Below, piece after piece: positions 1 through 4,839 of a stretch of 5,220 bases of DNA. The DNA comes from Candidatus Coatesiibacteriota bacterium (GTDB taxonomy: Bacteria > RBG-13-66-14). A model generated the notes under the pieces. The model made no database searches. It saw only the letters and a program-made list of their open reading frames with translations, and was not told the DNA's origin. The number at the start of each line of letters is the position of its first letter. The first letter of the stretch is position 1. The translations under genes were made by a program, and so were the position numbers. The stretch is taken from the NCBI GenBank assembly GCA_014728185.1, contig WJMB01000330.1:1-5220 (forward strand). Reading direction: 5' to 3'.

Positions 1-2
1 AC

Positions 3-13
3 CCCTCGGCGCC
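3..13 (+). repeat. 11-bp direct repeat, left member (possible target-site duplication)
   Basis: CCCTCGGCGCC occurs here and again, identically, at 434-444. The two copies bracket the AT-rich left repeat, and the second lies exactly where composition turns GC-rich before korA. That is the arrangement expected of a target-site duplication. A caveat is that the first bases here (ACCCCTCGG at 1-9) are also shared with the outer end of the right copy, so part of this member may belong to the element itself. Confidence 0.4.
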
Positions 14-31
14 TGCTAGTTATATATGCAT

Positions 32-66
32 GATAATTGGTTGCTTGGAATCGATAAACCATTATC
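32..66 (+). other. Imperfect hairpin near the outer end of the left repeat
   Basis: GATAATTGGTT (32-42) can pair with AACCATTATC (57-66) with one bulged base, around a 14-nt loop. The corresponding sequence in the right copy pairs poorly, because the 3' arm has changed. This stem is therefore not conserved and may be incidental. Confidence 0.3.
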
Positions 67-102
67 GAAGCCCATTGGCCAGGCAGTTGATAATGGAGCT
101 TC
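67..102 (+). other. Conserved bulged hairpin in left repeat
   Basis: GAAGCCCATT (67-76) pairs with AATGGAGCTTC (92-102) to give ten base pairs with a single bulged A, around a 15-nt loop. In the right copy the matching hairpin (3947 to 3911, minus strand) has the same ten pairs and a bulge at the same place. One A-T pair there has become a G-T wobble and the bulged base is G. Pairing kept across diverged copies suggests the fold matters, either as RNA or as single-stranded DNA. No known RNA family is recognised. Confidence 0.5.
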
Positions 103-231
103 GTGACGTCGTCAGGGTATCCTGGGAATGTGGAAATCCACTTGACCCGCCACAAACAACTAATCCGATGTGTAAACCTGATTGCCCGCCAACTGCTGAT
201 AATTAAACGATATTCAGTTACACCATGGTCC

Positions 232-261
232 GTGACAGTTAAGTGATCCCTATGGTAATAA
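232..261 (+). promoter_or_regulatory. Promoter-like boxes, candidate korAB promoter
   Basis: GTGACA (232-237) is followed after 18 bases by TAATAA (256-261), resembling -35 and -10 boxes; the -35 is one mismatch from TTGACA and the -10 is weak. The same boxes at the same spacing appear in the right copy on the minus strand (3781-3752), inside one of the best conserved blocks. Transcription from here would give korA a leader of over 200 nt that contains the palindrome at 336-352. This rests on similarity and conservation only. Confidence 0.4.
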
Positions 262-335
262 GGGTATGCTAAAGATGATTGTGGGGTCAACAAAGTGCAT
301 TTCTGGTAAGTGAAGAACGACCCGGCAGGCCGCTC

Positions 336-352
336 CCAATCAGCCTGATTGG
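336..352. promoter_or_regulatory. 17-bp palindrome, operator-like
   Basis: CCAATCAGCCTGATTGG is a perfect 8-bp inverted repeat around one central base. It lies about 75 bp downstream of the candidate promoter and about 140 bp upstream of the korA start. The right copy keeps the site with one inserted T (3662-3679). It could bind a dimeric regulator, or form a 6-bp RNA hairpin with a 5-nt loop. No T-tract follows, so it is not an intrinsic terminator. Confidence 0.45.
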
Positions 353-433
353 TCCGATCACGTTCCATGATGCCAAGAGAGGTAATGATAAAACTGTTGC
401 CAGTATGAACCGGTCTAAGTCCGGGTGACGAGG

Positions 434-444
434 CCCTCGGCGCC
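434..444 (+). repeat. 11-bp direct repeat, right member (possible target-site duplication)
   Basis: CCCTCGGCGCC is identical to positions 3-13. The bases on either side differ, so the match is exactly 11 bp. It sits at the abrupt change from AT-rich repeat DNA to GC-rich DNA just ahead of korA. Confidence 0.4.
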
Positions 445-483
445 CGGCCGCCTTGTTAGAAAACCGATTCAGCTCAACCCACC

Positions 484-489
484 GAGGAG
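484..489 (+). promoter_or_regulatory. Ribosome binding site that sets the korA start at TTG 495
   Basis: GAGGAG lies five bases before the TTG at 495. The longer in-frame alternative, TTG at 453, is preceded by GC-rich sequence with no Shine-Dalgarno match. It would add 14 residues (beginning MLENRF) that do not belong to the gamma-domain fold. Confidence 0.75.
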
Positions 490-494
490 TTGCC

Positions 495-2189
495 TTGCCA
501 GATAATCACACCGACGTCTCCATCGTCCTGGCCGGTGAGGCCGGGCAGGGCGTGCAGACCGTGGAGCGCCTGCTGGTCCGCCTGGCGGCCCGGGCGGGCC
601 TGCACGTCTTCGCCACCAAGGAGGTTATGTCGCGCATCCGCGGCGGTGTCAACTCAACCGAGCTGCGCGTGGGAACCCGTCCCGTGCGCGCCTTCGTCGA
701 CCGTATCGACGTCTTCATCCCCCTGGTCAACCAGACCATGCCCCACCTCCAGCGGCGGATCGGCGACGAGACTCTGATCCTAGCCGAGACCTCGCGCATC
801 GACATCCATCCCGGCGCCGTCGACGTGCCCCTGACCGCCGTCGCCGAGGAGGTGGGCAAAGCCCTCTACTCCAACTCCGTTGCCCTGGGCCTGATCGCCG
901 GACTGCTCGAGATCGACGCCGGATTGCTCGGCGAGGTCGTCGGCGAGCATTTCTCCGCGAAGGGCGGGGAGATCGCCGAGGCCAACCGCGAGGCCGCCAG
1001 GCGCGGTCGCGAGCTAGGGCGCGGGCTGGTCGAGGACGGCCGCTTCTCCAAGACCGTCACCCCCGACGGTGACAAAGGCGAGCGCCTGCTCTTGAACGGC
1101 ACCCGGGCCGTGGCCCTGGGCGCCCTGGCCGGGGGCTGCAACTACTGCTGCGCCTACCCGATGAGCCCCTCGACGGGGGTGCTGGTCGAGCTGGCCGCCC
1201 GACAGGACGAGCTGCCCCTGGTCGTCGAGCAGGTCGAGGATGAAATCGCCGCGGTCAACATGGCCGCCGGGGCCGCCGCCACCGGGGCACGGCCCCTGGT
1301 GACCACCTCGGGCGGCGGACTGGCCCTGATGAGCGAGGGCCTCTCCGTTATCGGCAACATGGAGCTGCCCCTGGTGCTGCACTGTGCTCAGCGGCCCGGA
1401 CCGGCCACCGGCCTGCCCACCCGCAGCGAGCAGGGCGACCTAAACCTGGCCCTCCACGCCGGCCACGGCGACTTCGCCCGCGTCGTGCTGGCGCCGGGGA
1501 ACATCGAAGAGGCCTACCGCCTGACCCATCACGCCTTCGATCTGGCCCTGCGCTACCAGATTCCGGTGATCCTGCTCACCGACCAGTACCTCGTCGACTC
1601 CTTCCACGACCTCGGGGAGCTGCCCGAGCTGGAATCCCTCGACGACCATATCGTCAAGACGAAGGCCGACTACCGGCGCTACGCCTACACCGAGAGCGGC
1701 GTCTCGCCCCGGGGCGTCTACGGCCACGGCGCGGGCTTCGTCCGCTCCGACAGCCACACCCACGACCAGGACGGCCACATCTCCGAGGATCTCCATGAGA
1801 CCCGGCCCCGGATGGTCGAGAAGCAACTGCTCAAGCTCGAAGGTTTGCAGGCCGAGGCCCTCGAGCCCGTCCTCCACGGCCCGCGCGACTACCAGACCCT
1901 GCTGATCACCTGGGGCTCGACCCTGGAGCCCGCCCGGGAGGCCCTCGAGAACACCAGGCGCGACGATGTCGCCCTGCTGCACTTCCCCCAGCTCTACCCC
2001 TTGCCCCTGGCCGCCCTGGAGTACCTGGGCTCCGCCGAGCGGTTGATCTGCCTCGAGGGCAACGCCACGGGGCAGTTCGCCGACCTGCTGCTGCGTGAAC
2101 TGGGCTTCGCCGTCGACGAGAAGCTGCTCAAGTACAACGGCCTGGCCTTCACCGTCGAGGATGTCGCCGATCTGATCAGCGACCTTTAG
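495..2189 (+). CDS. korA: 2-oxoacid:ferredoxin oxidoreductase, alpha subunit (gamma-alpha fusion)
   Basis: Alpha subunit of a two-subunit 2-oxoacid:acceptor oxidoreductase. With KorB it oxidatively decarboxylates a 2-oxoacid to acyl-CoA and CO2 in the cytoplasm, reducing ferredoxin. From TTG 495 the product is 564 aa, normal for the fused form. Residues about 7-175 are the gamma domain, with GEAGQG at 14-19 and a conserved RGG segment near residue 50. Residues about 195-390 are the thiamine-diphosphate-fold alpha domain, with AYPMSPSTG at 220-228, EDEIAAVNMAAGA from 248, TTSGGG at 270-275 and RPGPATGLPTRSEQGDL at 300-316. The rest is the C-terminal domain, with LLITWGST near 470. There is no fused ferredoxin (delta) domain. 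korB follows after 50 nt, so the two are an operon. Substrate is not decided by the sequence; the nearby sucD favours 2-oxoglutarate. Confidence 0.93.
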   Translation: MPDNHTDVSIVLAGEAGQGVQTVERLLVRLAARAGLHVFATKEVMSRIRGGVNSTELRVGTRPVRAFVDRIDVFIPLVNQTMPHLQRRIGDETLILAETSRIDIHPGAVDVPLTAVAEEVGKALYSNSVALGLIAGLLEIDAGLLGEVVGEHFSAKGGEIAEANREAARRGRELGRGLVEDGRFSKTVTPDGDKGERLLLNGTRAVALGALAGGCNYCCAYPMSPSTGVLVELAARQDELPLVVEQVEDEIAAVNMAAGAAATGARPLVTTSGGGLALMSEGLSVIGNMELPLVLHCAQRPGPATGLPTRSEQGDLNLALHAGHGDFARVVLAPGNIEEAYRLTHHAFDLALRYQIPVILLTDQYLVDSFHDLGELPELESLDDHIVKTKADYRRYAYTESGVSPRGVYGHGAGFVRSDSHTHDQDGHISEDLHETRPRMVEKQLLKLEGLQAEALEPVLHGPRDYQTLLITWGSTLEPAREALENTRRDDVALLHFPQLYPLPLAALEYLGSAERLICLEGNATGQFADLLLRELGFAVDEKLLKYNGLAFTVEDVADLISDL

Positions 2190-2239
2190 CTCCGCCGACG
2201 GCATTCATCTTCACCGGCAGCCATCATCAGAGGAGTGCA

Positions 2240-3115
2240 ATGGTTCCCGAAACCGCCAAGCAGCCCTTCGAGGGCGACTTCGCCGATATCGCCTGGTGCC
2301 CGGGCTGCGGCAACTTTCCCATCCGCAAGTCCCTCATCGCCGCCCTGCAAGGCCTCGAACTCGACCCCCGCAAGACCGTTCTCGCCTCGGGGATCGGCCA
2401 GGCGGCCAAGATGCCCCACTACGTCGAGGCCCAGCTCTTCAACGGACTCCACGGCCGGGTGCTGCCCGCCGCCACCGCGATCAAGGCCGTCAACCCCGAG
2501 CTGACCGTCATCGTCACCTCGGGCGACGGCGACATGTACGCCGAAGGCGGCAACCACCTGCTGCACTGCATCCGCCGCAACCCGGACCTCACCCTGCTGG
2601 TCCACGACAACATGATTTACGGCCTGACCAAGGGCCAGGCCTCGCCCACCTCCCCGCGCGGGATGAAGACCCCGGTGCAGACCGTCGGCGTCTTCGTCGA
2701 GCCCTTCAACGGACCCGCCCTGGCCCTCGCCCTGGGCTGCGGCTTCATCGCCCGGGCCAGCGCCGGAGAGGGCGAGCAGACAACGGAACTAATCATGCGC
2801 GCCGTGCGCCACCCCGGCCTGGCCGTCGTCGACATCTTCCAGCCCTGCGTCTCCTTCAACAAGCTCAACACCTACGCCTGGTTCAAGGAGCACACCTACA
2901 CCCTGGACGACCACGATGCCGGTAACCGCGCCGCCGCCTTCGAACGCTGCCTGGAATCCGACCCCCTGCCCCTGGGCGTGCTCTACGAGAACCCGAACCC
3001 GCCGCCCACCTTCGAGGGGCAACTGCCCGCCTATGCCGTCGACGACACCCCGCTGTGGCGACGCAAACCCGGCCCGGCCGACGCCGAGGAGCTGCTGGCG
3101 GCCTACCGGGTCTAG
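2240..3115 (+). CDS. korB: 2-oxoacid:ferredoxin oxidoreductase, beta subunit
   Basis: Beta subunit, 291 aa, carrying thiamine diphosphate and normally a [4Fe-4S] cluster. The ATG at 2240 has AGGAG (2231-2235) four bases upstream. WCPGCGN at 19-25 supplies two cluster cysteines (C20, C23). GIGQAAKMPHY starts at 51, FNGLHGR at 67-73. The Mg-thiamine diphosphate motif GDGDMYAEGGNH is at 95-106, continuing into VHDNMIYGLTKGQASPTS at 121-138. QPCVSFNK at 201-208 gives a third cysteine (C203). In archaeal homologues a further cluster cysteine sits in GIGC; here that residue is Gln54, so the cluster may be coordinated differently, as appears to be usual in the GIGQAAK subgroup. The gene is co-transcribed with korA and ends 36 bp before an intrinsic terminator. 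Substrate is probably 2-oxoglutarate by context; pyruvate or other 2-oxoacids are not excluded. Confidence 0.93.
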   Translation: MVPETAKQPFEGDFADIAWCPGCGNFPIRKSLIAALQGLELDPRKTVLASGIGQAAKMPHYVEAQLFNGLHGRVLPAATAIKAVNPELTVIVTSGDGDMYAEGGNHLLHCIRRNPDLTLLVHDNMIYGLTKGQASPTSPRGMKTPVQTVGVFVEPFNGPALALALGCGFIARASAGEGEQTTELIMRAVRHPGLAVVDIFQPCVSFNKLNTYAWFKEHTYTLDDHDAGNRAAAFERCLESDPLPLGVLYENPNPPPTFEGQLPAYAVDDTPLWRRKPGPADAEELLAAYRV

Positions 3116-3151
3116 CTCCACCGCGGGGCGAGCGACGCCGGATAATCAAAG

Positions 3152-3182
3152 GGACGGGCCGAGCGCCCGTCCTGTTTTATTC
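3152..3182 (+). terminator. Intrinsic terminator of korAB
   Basis: GGACGGGC (3152-3159) pairs perfectly with GCCCGTCC (3165-3172) around a 5-nt loop, followed by TGTTTTATTC. The GC-rich stem and T-rich tail just after the korB stop mark the end of the operon. Confidence 0.88.
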
Positions 3183-3263
3183 ATAAGCCTTTGCGGGTGC
3201 TTTAAAATTGCGAAACCCGGCAGTTATAACTGAGAGCAGCGACACCGCCCAAGCAACGGAGTA

Positions 3264-3595
3264 TCACTGGCCGTTATCTTTGAAATTCAGGTCACCTGCT
3301 TCATGTGCCCTTTGTCCAATGAAGGTCACGAGGAAGTTTGCATTTACAGGATCTTTCCTGAGTTCACTGCGAAGTTTCTCTATCTCCGCAACTATACTTG
3401 TATCATCGCCCCTTTGTACATTCAAAGTCAGGTTATCAGTGAGACGCTGCGGAATGGCTCCTTGTCTTAGATTAGGTTCCCAATGGAAGGTGTTTGAACA
3501 ACTTTTTCAAGAGTGCTTAACAATTGTTTCAATGTACGCAGGGCAACCTGTTGTTCGTTTACTTTTGCTAACTTAACTTGGATGTCATCGGGCAT
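3264..3595 (-). pseudogene. Frameshifted small hypothetical gene beside the right repeat
   Basis: Reading the minus strand from ATG 3595 gives 42 codons, beginning MPDDIQVKLAKVNEQQ, to a stop at 3467-3469. A second open frame runs from 3506 to the stop at 3264-3266 (80 codons). It contains QGAIPQRLTDNLTLNVQRGD, then IVAEIEKLRSELRKDPVNA, and has no ATG or GTG near its start. Joining the two with one frameshift around 3490-3506 gives a plausible protein of about 110 aa: charged, helix-prone, coiled-coil-like at its N-terminus. The opposite strand reads as Ser-, Leu- and Cys-rich sequence typical of an antisense shadow. No family is recognised and no strong ribosome binding site is visible. The ATG starts just beyond the inner end of the right repeat, so the gene may belong to that element. 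Programmed frameshifting or a sequencing error are alternatives to decay. Confidence 0.45.
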
Positions 3596-3661
3596 CTTTT
3601 TGTTACTGTAACAATCGCATAGAGCAATGATAAAGTAGGGGATCATGGAATATGTTCGGGA

Positions 3662-3679
3662 CCAAATCAGGCTGATTGG
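3662..3679. promoter_or_regulatory. Palindrome in right repeat, counterpart of 336-352
   Basis: CCAAATCAGGCTGATTGG is the reverse complement of the left-copy palindrome with one extra base in one arm. It lies between the candidate minus-strand promoter and the frameshifted ORF, the same relative position as in the left copy. Confidence 0.4.
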
Positions 3680-3751
3680 AAGCGGCTTGCCGGGCTGTCA
3701 TCCCGCACTCGAAAATGCTCCGTTATAGACAAACATTCTTGTGGCATATCC

Positions 3752-3781
3752 TTATTACCTTTGGGATCACTTAATTGTCAC
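3752..3781 (-). promoter_or_regulatory. Promoter-like boxes on minus strand in right repeat
   Basis: On the minus strand GTGACA (3781-3776) and TAATAA (3757-3752) are 18 bases apart, exactly as in the left copy (232-261). Transcription would run toward the frameshifted ORF at 3595. The -10 box is a weak match; conservation between copies is the main support. Confidence 0.35.
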
Positions 3782-3893
3782 AGATCATGTTGTTACTGGA
3801 TAACGCTCTGAGACATGCAGTCAGCAGGCAATCAGACGTGCACATCGAGCGAACTGCTTGTGGCAGGTAGGTGGATTTTCACATTCCAAGGTT

Positions 3894-3947
3894 GCCCGTT
3901 GCGACGTCACGAAGCCCCATTATCAACTGCCTGGCGCAACGGGCTTC
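3894..3947 (-). other. Competing hairpins in right repeat
   Basis: On the minus strand the first arm (3947-3935, GAAGCCCGTTGCG) can pair with 3921-3911 (AATGGGGCTTC), matching the conserved bulged hairpin of the left copy. Alternatively it can pair with 3903-3894, where CGCAACGGGC is perfectly complementary over 10 bp to 3944-3935. The two folds share arm bases and exclude each other. The third arm is not kept in the left copy, so the switch-like arrangement is specific to this copy. Confidence 0.4.
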
Positions 3948-4017
3948 GATGACGATTCATCAATGCTAAGCAACCATTTATCATGCATATATAACTAGCA
4001 GTCACCGAGGGGTTGAG

Positions 4018-4380
4018 TTGGCAGGCCAAACATCATTCGGCATAGTTTCGTTTCAGCGGCTTTTTTTCGAGGTGGGGCGGTGTTTCGAGTTGAAGTTGGC
4101 TGGTCCGGGATCGTGTGTGATGCCAAAAAATGGCAGCACATGGAACGGAAATGCAGAAAAGAAATCACGAATGGCTAGATCGATAATTCAACAAAGTTTC
4201 ATCACTGATAAAACCTATCGTGGAAAGCATATAGCATCCTTGTTACTTGGAGACAAGGATGAATGTCAAGACTTGGGACTCCCCGAATCTCAGCGTCCGC
4301 TTAGAGCACATCAGGTTGGAATCGTTCTGGTTATGTGCCACCAGGCCATGCACAGAAAGTGGCGGCCCGCACAGCTATAA
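4018..4380 (+). CDS. Doubtful hypothetical ORF, 120 codons
   Basis: An open frame beginning at TTG 4018, with internal ATGs near 4120 and 4171, ending at TAA 4378. The second half (for example SFITDKTYRGKHIASLLLGD) looks more protein-like than the first, but no domain, signal peptide or membrane segment is recognised. No convincing ribosome binding site precedes the TTG. The start lies 5 bp beyond the visible end of the right repeat. Base composition is lower in GC than korAB or sucD. It may be a chance ORF, or a remnant of transferred DNA whose true start is one of the internal ATGs. Confidence 0.2.
   Translation: MAGQTSFGIVSFQRLFFEVGRCFELKLAGPGSCVMPKNGSTWNGNAEKKSRMARSIIQQSFITDKTYRGKHIASLLLGDKDECQDLGLPESQRPLRAHQVGIVLVMCHQAMHRKWRPAQL
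4236..4260. other. Perfect 8-bp inverted repeat
   Basis: ATCCTTGT (4236-4243) and ACAAGGAT (4253-4260) form a perfect stem around a 9-nt loop. There is no T-tract on the plus strand, so it is not an intrinsic terminator. It falls inside the doubtful ORF at 4018-4380 and may be incidental. Confidence 0.3.
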
Positions 4381-4446
4381 CACACGTAAAATCTAAATAA
4401 TAGCGAGATAGGCCTGTTCAAGCAAGTATGATAATCCGCATAAATA

Positions 4447-4584
4447 TCACATGCCGATACGGAAAGGCATTGCGTAGAATGATGCTGGGATATCCTCTTC
4501 CAGCCGGTTCTCCATGAGGGTTGAATACCAAGATTCACCGAGATAATCCAGCTTCTTTGGCGTTGCCAGACGAAGCTGCGCCAT
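4447..4584 (-). CDS. Small hypothetical ORF or C-terminal gene remnant
   Basis: ATG 4584 opens a 45-codon minus-strand frame (beginning MAQLRLATPKKLDYLGESWY, ending in FRIGM) that stops at 4447-4449. The frame stays open 17 codons further upstream to a stop near 4636, including FNQARGLLLHYSR. Its composition is protein-like: charged helices, few rare residues. The longer overlapping frames on this strand are rich in Trp, Cys and Arg and look spurious. It resembles the tail of a longer protein that lost its front, but the family is not recognised and no ribosome binding site or promoter is evident. Confidence 0.3.
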   Translation of the reverse strand: MAQLRLATPKKLDYLGESWYSTLMENRLEEDIPASFYAMPFRIGM

Positions 4585-4696
4585 TCTCGAATAATGCAAA
4601 AGGAGACCGCGCGCCTGATTAAAACAGTGTACCGTTTAGGCAACCCGTTCCACCCAGGCCGGTCCCCTTAACCCCAACGCTGACGCCCGGCCCGGC

Positions 4697-4726
4697 TTGA
4701 CTTGACCCGTCCTCGTCTGCTACCTT
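4697..4726 (+). promoter_or_regulatory. Weak candidate promoter for sucD
   Basis: TTGACT (4697-4702) is followed after 18 bases by TACCTT (4721-4726). The first box is a good -35 match; the second matches only three consensus positions. A second overlapping TTGACC starts at 4702. It is the best sigma70-like pair seen in the low-GC-to-GC-rich transition before sucD, but the evidence is thin. Confidence 0.25.
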
Positions 4727-4741
4727 CCTCTCTGCTCCCCC

Positions 4742-4761
4742 ACCGTCCCCAGGGCGGTTTT
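4742..4761 (+). terminator. Terminator-like hairpin upstream of sucD
   Basis: ACCGTCC (4742-4748) pairs with GGGCGGT (4752-4758), one G-T wobble included, around a 3-nt loop and runs into TTTT (4758-4761). The tail is short. It could end transcription arriving from upstream or act as an attenuator in the sucD leader. Confidence 0.3.
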
Positions 4762-4839
4762 CCGCTGCGACAAGCCTCGCTGTTTCTGTTGACTTCCGAA
4801 GGGAAAAGCAAAAGGAACCCAACAAAGGACGGACGGTCG

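Larger units (their letters stand above)
1..405 (+). repeat. Left copy of a ~400-bp inverted repeat flanking korAB
   Basis: This stretch is homologous to the reverse complement of about 3604-4013. By hand alignment, positions 1-111 match 4013-3902 at 99 of 112 columns with one gap, and most differences are transitions. Two more conserved blocks are 232-270 (34 of 39 against 3781-3743) and 321-355 (33 of 36 against 3694-3659, one gap). Between them the similarity is weaker and needs gaps. The last convincing shared stretch is the TTCCATGAT block near 363-371, and similarity fades by about 405. The copy may extend left of the window, since homology is strong from base 1. Stop codons occur in all frames and I see no gene. 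It is AT-richer than the korAB genes and lies directly upstream of korA, so it may supply the korAB promoter and leader. Its family is not recognised; a dispersed non-coding repeat or an MITE-like element is the likeliest class. Confidence 0.85.
3604..4013 (-). repeat. Right copy of the ~400-bp inverted repeat
   Basis: Homologous, in reverse orientation, to 1-405. The outermost end (4013 to 3902) matches best, sharing runs such as GCTAGTTATATATGCATGAT with the left copy. The promoter-like block (3781-3743) and the palindrome block (3694-3659) are also kept. Similarity fades toward 3604, only a few bases before the minus-strand ATG at 3595. The outer limit is at least 4013 but cannot be tested further because the left copy meets the window edge. 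The copies differ enough that they are old or came from different family members. All frames are interrupted by stops, so it is probably non-coding. Confidence 0.85.

Noticed and set aside
385..408. Seven-codon upstream ORF (MIKLLPV) before korA with AGAGG nearby
   Set aside because: Spacing from AGAGG is only two bases, the peptide shows no attenuation-type codon run, and it is not kept in the right copy.
453..494. Longer korA from TTG 453
   Set aside because: There is no Shine-Dalgarno before 453, whereas GAGGAG sits five bases before TTG 495, right where family homology begins.
1440..3121. Long open frames antisense to korA and korB
   Set aside because: These are normal shadows of GC-rich coding DNA; the plus-strand products match known families along their full length.
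3208..3576. 122-codon plus-strand ORF after the korAB terminator
   Set aside because: Its Ser-, Leu-, Phe- and Cys-rich composition is what the antisense of a charged helical protein gives, and the minus strand over 3264-3595 reads far better. No ribosome binding site fits its start.
1..4013. korAB as cargo of a classic transposon with these repeats as terminal inverted repeats
   Set aside because: There is no transposase in the window, the copies are long and considerably diverged, and conservation is block-wise. Two members of a dispersed repeat family in opposite orientation is a simpler reading.
3604..4013. CRISPR array, tRNA, integron attC site or group II intron in the repeat region
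   Set aside because: There are no short regularly spaced repeats, no cloverleaf, no attC core sites and no reverse transcriptase or intron domain V signature that I can see.
4311..4643. 110-codon minus-strand ORF
   Set aside because: It is very rich in Trp, Cys and Arg with no recognisable pattern, while another frame of the same strand (4584-4447) is more protein-like.
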